A stretch of DNA of 64,000 nucleotides from Azadirachta indica (Eukaryota > Streptophyta > Magnoliopsida > Sapindales > Meliaceae): contig CM040450.1 of assembly GCA_022749755.1 (NCBI GenBank), positions 6,810,913-6,874,912 on the forward strand. Reading direction: 5' to 3'. A model generated the notes under the pieces. The model saw nothing but the letters and a program-made list of their open reading frames with translations, did no database searches and was not told where the DNA came from. This document shows, one piece after another, positions 58,928 to 64,000 of the stretch. Position 1 is the first letter of the stretch. Each line of letters opens with the position of its first letter. The position numbers were made by a program, and so were the translations under genes.

Positions 58928-61033
58928 CTGATTTGGCATGTACATAATAAAAACTTTATTCTTGATTCTACGAGAATTTTTATGAGGGCCTTTTATTTGC
59001 TTCTCTTTGATAGAAGTTTTATTTTTCCAAAATGTATTCTAAGTTTTAACCTAATTCTTTTTCTGATAATTAATTCAACCTCTGATCAAAAAGATATACT
59101 TTGGTTATATTTTATGTCTTCAATAAATTTAGTAATAAGCATAACAGCCCTATTGTTCCAATGAAGAGAAGATTCTATTATTAGCTTTTTAACAAATTTT
59201 CAAACGAATAATTTGAATGAAATCTTTCACTTTCTTATTTTACTATGTTTAACTAAATTTATTCCTCTATTCATGGAGTATATTGAATGTGTAAAAATGA
59301 TTATAATAGAGTTTCTCTTATATGTATTAACATTTACTCTAGGAGAAATGTTTTCATAAGATGCTAATGATTTAACAACTATCTTTATAGCTCCAAAATG
59401 TTTTCGTTTATGCTCTTTCCTATTACTGGATATACGAAGAAGATATACAATCTAATAAGGCTACTATGAAATATTCACTCATTGGTGGGGCAAGCTTTTC
59501 AATTCAGGTTCATGGTTTTTTCTAGCTATATGGTTCATTCGAGGGCGAGATCGAGCTTCAAGAAATAGTGAATGGTGTTATCAATACATAAACGTACAAC
59601 TCCCCAGTAATTTCAATTGCGCTTATATTAATCACTCTAAGAATTGGGTTCAAGCTTTTCCCAGTCTCTTCTTATCAATGGACTCTTAAAGTATAAGAAA
59701 GGGTATGGTTTGTTTGATAAATTCCTACCTCTCTATCTATCTTTAAGATGTTTAGATTTTTCAAAACTTCATATACATACATAAGCAAAATATTATCTCT
59801 ATTGGGACCAGGACAAAACTTTTACTTGTTTAAATAACAGCTAAAGTCAAGTTGGGTCAAGACAACAAATCTCTTTATGATAAATAGATCTATTTTGCAA
59901 TTTTGTTGTTACAAGTAAGTTCTACAAAGGATCAAACTATTGACAATACTTGAACTCTTGATGTAGATGGTATAAAGTTGATTCTCATCCTTCAAAGACT
60001 ATAAGTGTAATAAGAGTATTCATTGACAAAATGATCACTCTAAGATGATCATCTCATGGTTATTGAGAACGAACTCAATCTGATGGTTACATTTCTCAAT
60101 CTCTCTAACTTGCTCCAACAGAACCAAGGTCGAAAAGATTACGAAAAATTAGTCATTCACAACAGCTGATGAAGGATTCCTCAAAAGGTTAAGGATTAGT
60201 AATCCTTTTTAAAAGTTAAATGGATTCGATCTTATACATACACAAGGAAGGTAATCAAAAAAGAAAGAAGATGAGTTCTTCTTTAATTTTATCACTTAAG
60301 TGACGTGCAAGATAAAAGTCTCATGCATATTTTTGAATGAGAGAAAGAAATGAGGATTTTTGACTCTAACTCTCCTACTCCGGTCATTGCTTTTCTTTCC
60401 GTTATTTTGAAAGTAGTTCCTTTAGCTTCAGCCACTCAAATTTTCAATATTTGTTTTCATTTCTTATCAAATGAATGACATCTTCTTCTGAAAATCTTAG
60501 CTATTCTTAGCACGATATTAGGAAATCTCATTGCTATTGCTTAAACAAGCATGAAATGTATACTTGCATATTCATCTATAGGTCAAATTAGATATGTAAT
60601 TATTGGAATAATTGTTGGAGACTTAAATGTTGGATATACGAGCTTGATAACTTGTATGTTATTCTATATCTCCATCAATTTAGAAACTTTTGCTTGCGTT
60701 GTCTTATTTGGTTTACATATTAAAACTAATAATATTTGAGATTATGCAGGATTAAACACAAAAAATTCTTTTTTGGCTCTATCTTTGGCTCTACCTTTAA
60801 CTCTATGTCTCTTATCCCTAGGAGGGCTTTCTATACTAGCAGGTTTTTTCAAAAAACTCCATTTATTTTGTTGTGTATAATAGGCAAGCCTATATTTCTT
60901 GGTTTCAATAAGACATTTTACGAGCATTTTTTCTATCTACTATTATCTAAAAATAATTAAGTTATCAATGATTTGACGAAAGCAAGAAATAGCTACTCAC
61001 ATGCGAAATTACAGAAGATCCCTTTTAAGAACA
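58928..61033 (+). pseudogene. ndhB: NUPT ndhB relic (3' truncated)
   Basis: Start codon changed to CTG at 58,928. Exon 1 to about 59,690 has [20 protein letters not shown] and FSFLT-type segments with stops. A decayed group II intron occupies about 59,690-60,375. Exon 2 (about 60,375-61,033) has [20 protein letters not shown]. Similarity ends at AGATCCCTTTTAAGAACAAA, short of the gene's 3' end, marking the NUPT edge. Confidence 0.92.
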
Positions 61034-61044
61034 AATATGTCTTT

Positions 61045-62180
61045 TCCTTGTGATGGAATCTGTCTTTTTCTTGGTCGACCAAAAGGAGCTAGTTCATGAG
61101 ATGGCTTAACATTCATCTCTTCCACCTCATTTTGAACCACCCAATCAAACTAATTACAAATTAGATGAATAGACCCTGTATATACCAACAACAACGTGTC
61201 ATTCATTTAGTATTATGAGCATACCGAATTATGTAAAAATTGGATGTCTATACGTGACAAGGGCATAAACGCATGGTAGTTGCAGTAAGTTGAATCATCT
61301 ATAATTACATGTCTTCGCCTGTAAATCAGTGACGTCTTCCATCCCTCGATGTTTTTACAGTTGAAATAAATCGTGATATAGGTTTTATTGAGAAAGTGCG
61401 TGATAATTCCATTTGTTCATCTAAGTTCACCTATACGCCTAAATTAAGAATGTCTCTCTTTGCTCATAGAACATTATTGTAGCTTGGATTTTTTATACTC
61501 GAACAAAGTGACAATTGAGAGAGAGGGTGCACTTCTAAGTAGGGCATTAATGCTCTTAGCAGCATTGGCAATCATCATGTCTTAACCTCTAGATGAAAAA
61601 TGTGCTCTAACCTACTTATGAAACCCAACTTCATTTTAAAAGTAGTTTGTTGCCTCCAAATGCATCATGCTTAAATTGCCCATATATTCATTAAATTTGC
61701 TCAGCTAGTACACCTTTGCAACAAGGAAGTAACCATCCATGAAAGTGTTTATCTTCCTTATTCTCATCTTATATCTTTCTTGGACATTCCTAGATATATA
61801 ATGTGTATAAAAACCATGTATTACTTTTGGGAATACCATGTTGATTCCCTTTTTTGATGCTATTGTGACTATATAAAATGAACAACAGTTCCATCATTAG
61901 TCCAATGGCATCTAGGAGTTTGACTAAACACCACTCCTAAGATGCATCATCTTTTGAGTCAGTAACTCCAAGACTAGTGGATATATTTTGTCATTTCGAC
62001 ATATTATTGTTGCCACTAACAAAGTTCCCCTATATGTGCTCATTAAGAATGTATTGTCAATAATGTTAACGAGTCAAACAATTATGCAGAATCCCTGGAT
62101 ACATGCATTGAGTGACATAAAGAAATACAAAAAATGATCCTCGCCATCATTTTCTATAGCAATCACCATCCCTAGATTCT
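61045..62180 (-). pseudogene. Mutator-like transposase fragment a
   Basis: On the minus strand, 61,680-61,480 reads FNEYM, then AHFSSR, DMMIANAAKSINALL, the segment after the DDE domain in MULE transposases, with several stops. Near 61,085-61,045 LAPFGRPRKRQIPSQ resembles the basic tail that follows the SWIM finger. That tail ends where the plastid sequence begins. The N-terminal end is not resolved. Confidence 0.65.
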
Positions 62181-62700
62181 TATCCTCCTATACATGACAA
62201 TACATTCTTAATGACAATAGAACAACTGACCATAATAAAATTTTACAAATATAAGAACAGAAAATGTATGACAATAGAAGTAAACGGTACCTAAACATAT
62301 ATACATTGCCCTCCTCAAGACTGTAGTATACACATTGCCTTATAGCAAGGGTAAAAAAGGCAGTGATATGCATATATTTTGCCTTGCTTAAGACTGTCAA
62401 AATGAGAAAAAAATGTAAGGGGAACAAATGGGAAAAAGAAAAGAAAAACAAAATACTAACATATCCATATAGTTGTAATGCCAGTTAAGTGTTGAGTGCA
62501 CAACATAATTTATAGGTAAAAAATACTGACCATAATCAAATGAAAAGAAGGATTAACATATGGCATATACAACAACCAAATAAAATCGCGTAATAAAACC
62601 AATGAAAGTTTAAGGTGATTTAACATAAACTTAACTTAAAATGTTATACGAGTCATACATTATTAAAATAAGCAACAACAACTAAATCAATCAATTAGGA
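62181..62700. other. Spacer between the two MULE fragments
   Basis: AT-rich DNA with an 87-codon minus-strand frame (62,188-62,451) that has hydrophobic composition and no recognised motif. I see no supported gene. Confidence 0.4.
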
Positions 62701-64000
62701 TAGAGTAAAATTAGATTTTTGCATGTGGCACAGTTGTCCCCAATGGCATGGCACCTAGAACACCTTCTCATAACAATGTCTTCTCGTTTTGACGAAATCA
62801 GTTACTTTCTCAGTCGACCGATCAAAATGCATTATCATAAGGGTTTGATGTTCCTTTCACGCAACTCCAATGGAATCACCCAATCACTCTCCTCTCCAAT
62901 AGGTTTGATTGGCTCAGTGCACGAAATGCACGAATGCATTAGTGTTGTAAAAATAGCGAGCAAATAGAGTTAATTACTAGTTACATATGTCTACACGCAG
63001 TATAAACGTGAGCGCAAGGTGATTATGAAAGTTTAAAGAGTCTACAAGAACATTTTTTTTTCCTGTAGATCCACTACATATATCCTTTCCCGATCATTCA
63101 CTTAGAACTCAAATTGCGTAACAGAATCCACAGTAATGGTATGCGACAACTTTGTTTGCTTGTTAACTTTACCCTGTGCTCATGCAATTAAGTGCCCTTC
63201 TCATATAGCAGCTAACTCTCAACACTCGTAAAACCATTTTTGACCAACTGACCTAATAAAATCGACAAGTGGTATAGTGGGGAGAGATCATGCATGTCTT
63301 AACAAAGAATTTATACTCTCGACAACATTAGTGGTCAACATGTCATACTGTAGTTAAAGGAATGCAATCTAACTTATCTATGAACACCTACTTTGTTTTC
63401 TAAATATGTTACAGTGGCAAGATGCATCAACCTCATATTGTCCATAAATTCATTGAACTCACCAGTACGTTACCATGATAGTTTTAATCCTTTATTGCCG
63501 TATCTTGTATTTATAGTCTTAACGTTCCTAAAGATATGGTAAGCATAAAACCCGTGCATTGCATCTAGGAAAATTGTGGAAATTCCTGGCTTAATAGAAG
63601 TGTGTCTATCAGAAATGAAAGCAAGTCCTCCATCAAACCAATTGCATCCTGTAACTTTGAAAAGAACTATTCCCATAATGCATCATTCTCTGAATCGGCA
63701 ACTCTGAAGGCAACGAGATATATTTCTTTATTTCCATCCACGGTGACTGTGACAAAGAATATTTCATGGTCCTTTTAGATTCACCCAGATTTTTTTCTTT
63801 TAGCACGTGACAATACAACGGTAGTCCATTGCACGATTCACTCGGATCTCCACGTAAAAGATTCAACGCTTCTTCTTTACTCCACTAAGTATTGGAGTAT
63901 AAAAGATGAACCTATAGTCTTTTTGAATATCGTCATGGATATTCCTCAAATGTAAATCTGACTGACATCTTTAAACTCATCCTTGATAATTCGTCCGATG
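62700..64000 (-). pseudogene. Mutator-like transposase fragment b (continues off the right edge)
   Basis: Minus-strand order fits a MULE transposase. At 63,760-63,540 the split frames give GVADSENDALW-type sequence and then GCNWFDGGLAFISDRHTSI, the region around the second catalytic Asp, followed by a MHGFYAYHIFRNVK helix. At about 62,770-62,720 a CSRCHAIGDNCATC zinc knuckle closes the protein. Frameshifts and stops separate these parts. The N-terminus lies beyond base 64,000. Confidence 0.7.

Larger units (their letters stand above)
43390..61033. other. Nuclear plastid DNA insertion (NUPT), about 17.6 kb
   Basis: Gene order and orientation (ndhF +, ycf1 5' part -, trnN +, trnR -, rrn5/4.5/23 -, trnA -, trnI -, rrn16 -, trnV -, 3'-rps12 +, rps7 +, ndhB +) are exactly those of one stretch of a typical angiosperm plastome, from the SSC edge into the inverted repeat, read backwards. 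All genes are degenerate, so this is an old nuclear copy and not live organelle DNA. The edges are set where plastid similarity starts inside ndhF (about 43,390) and stops inside ndhB exon 2 (about 61,033). Confidence 0.95.

Noticed and set aside
60736..60960. 74-residue frame with hydrophobic stretches
   Set aside because: Out-of-frame reading of ndhB exon 2.

Overview
The window is nuclear DNA of a flowering plant, most likely a eudicot. It is AT-rich and has GT-AG introns, many degenerate transposons and a decayed plastid-DNA insertion. No prokaryotic-style operon is present. The only gene whose full coding frame can be rebuilt inside the window is a plant ArgJ-type gene (glutamate N-acetyltransferase / ornithine acetyltransferase, arginine biosynthesis). 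I could not name the species.

Region 1 (1 to about 37,200) is a same-strand (minus) tandem family of ArgJ paralogues with their duplicated upstream DNA. Copy A (649-3972) has exons 1-11 open in frame and runs off the left edge. Copy B (5226-6852) is a deleted, frameshifted remnant with a local inverted duplication in exon 3. Copy C is split: exons 17-13 lie at 8010-10256 and exons 5-1 at 15392-16614, with a decayed Ty1/copia element between them. Copy D (26457-32781) is complete, with 17 exons, 468 codons and no stop or frameshift. It has nevertheless lost residues normally conserved in the family, so its enzymatic role is doubtful. Between and upstream of the copies lie copied promoter-side segments, a hAT-like MITE, two foldback elements (one with a 9-bp target duplication typical of Mutator-like elements), a pair of putative LTRs in opposite orientation and a possible LINE tail.

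Region 2 (about 37,200-43,390) is mostly non-coding AT-rich DNA. It carries one relic of a Mutator-like (MULE) transposase on the minus strand at 40771-42315.

Region 3 (about 43,390-61,033) is a nuclear plastid DNA insertion (NUPT) of about 17.6 kb. It is collinear with a typical angiosperm plastome across the SSC/IR junction: ndhF, ycf1 5' fragment, trnN-GUU, trnR-ACG, rrn5, rrn4.5, rrn23, trnA-UGC, trnI-GAU, rrn16, trnV-GAC, 3'-rps12, rps7, ndhB. Every gene in it is broken, mostly by C-to-T and G-to-A changes plus small deletions. It has been invaded by an unclassified 1.5-kb insert in ndhF and a small TRIM-like element in rrn4.5, and carries two short tandem duplications.

Region 4 (61,033-64,000) holds two degenerate MULE transposase fragments on the minus strand. 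The C-terminal end of the first abuts the NUPT edge.

Nothing here looks like a new multi-gene system. The most unusual items are the intact but motif-altered ArgJ copy D, the dated succession of insertions in the ArgJ family and the NUPT, and the template-switch-like inversion in copy B.
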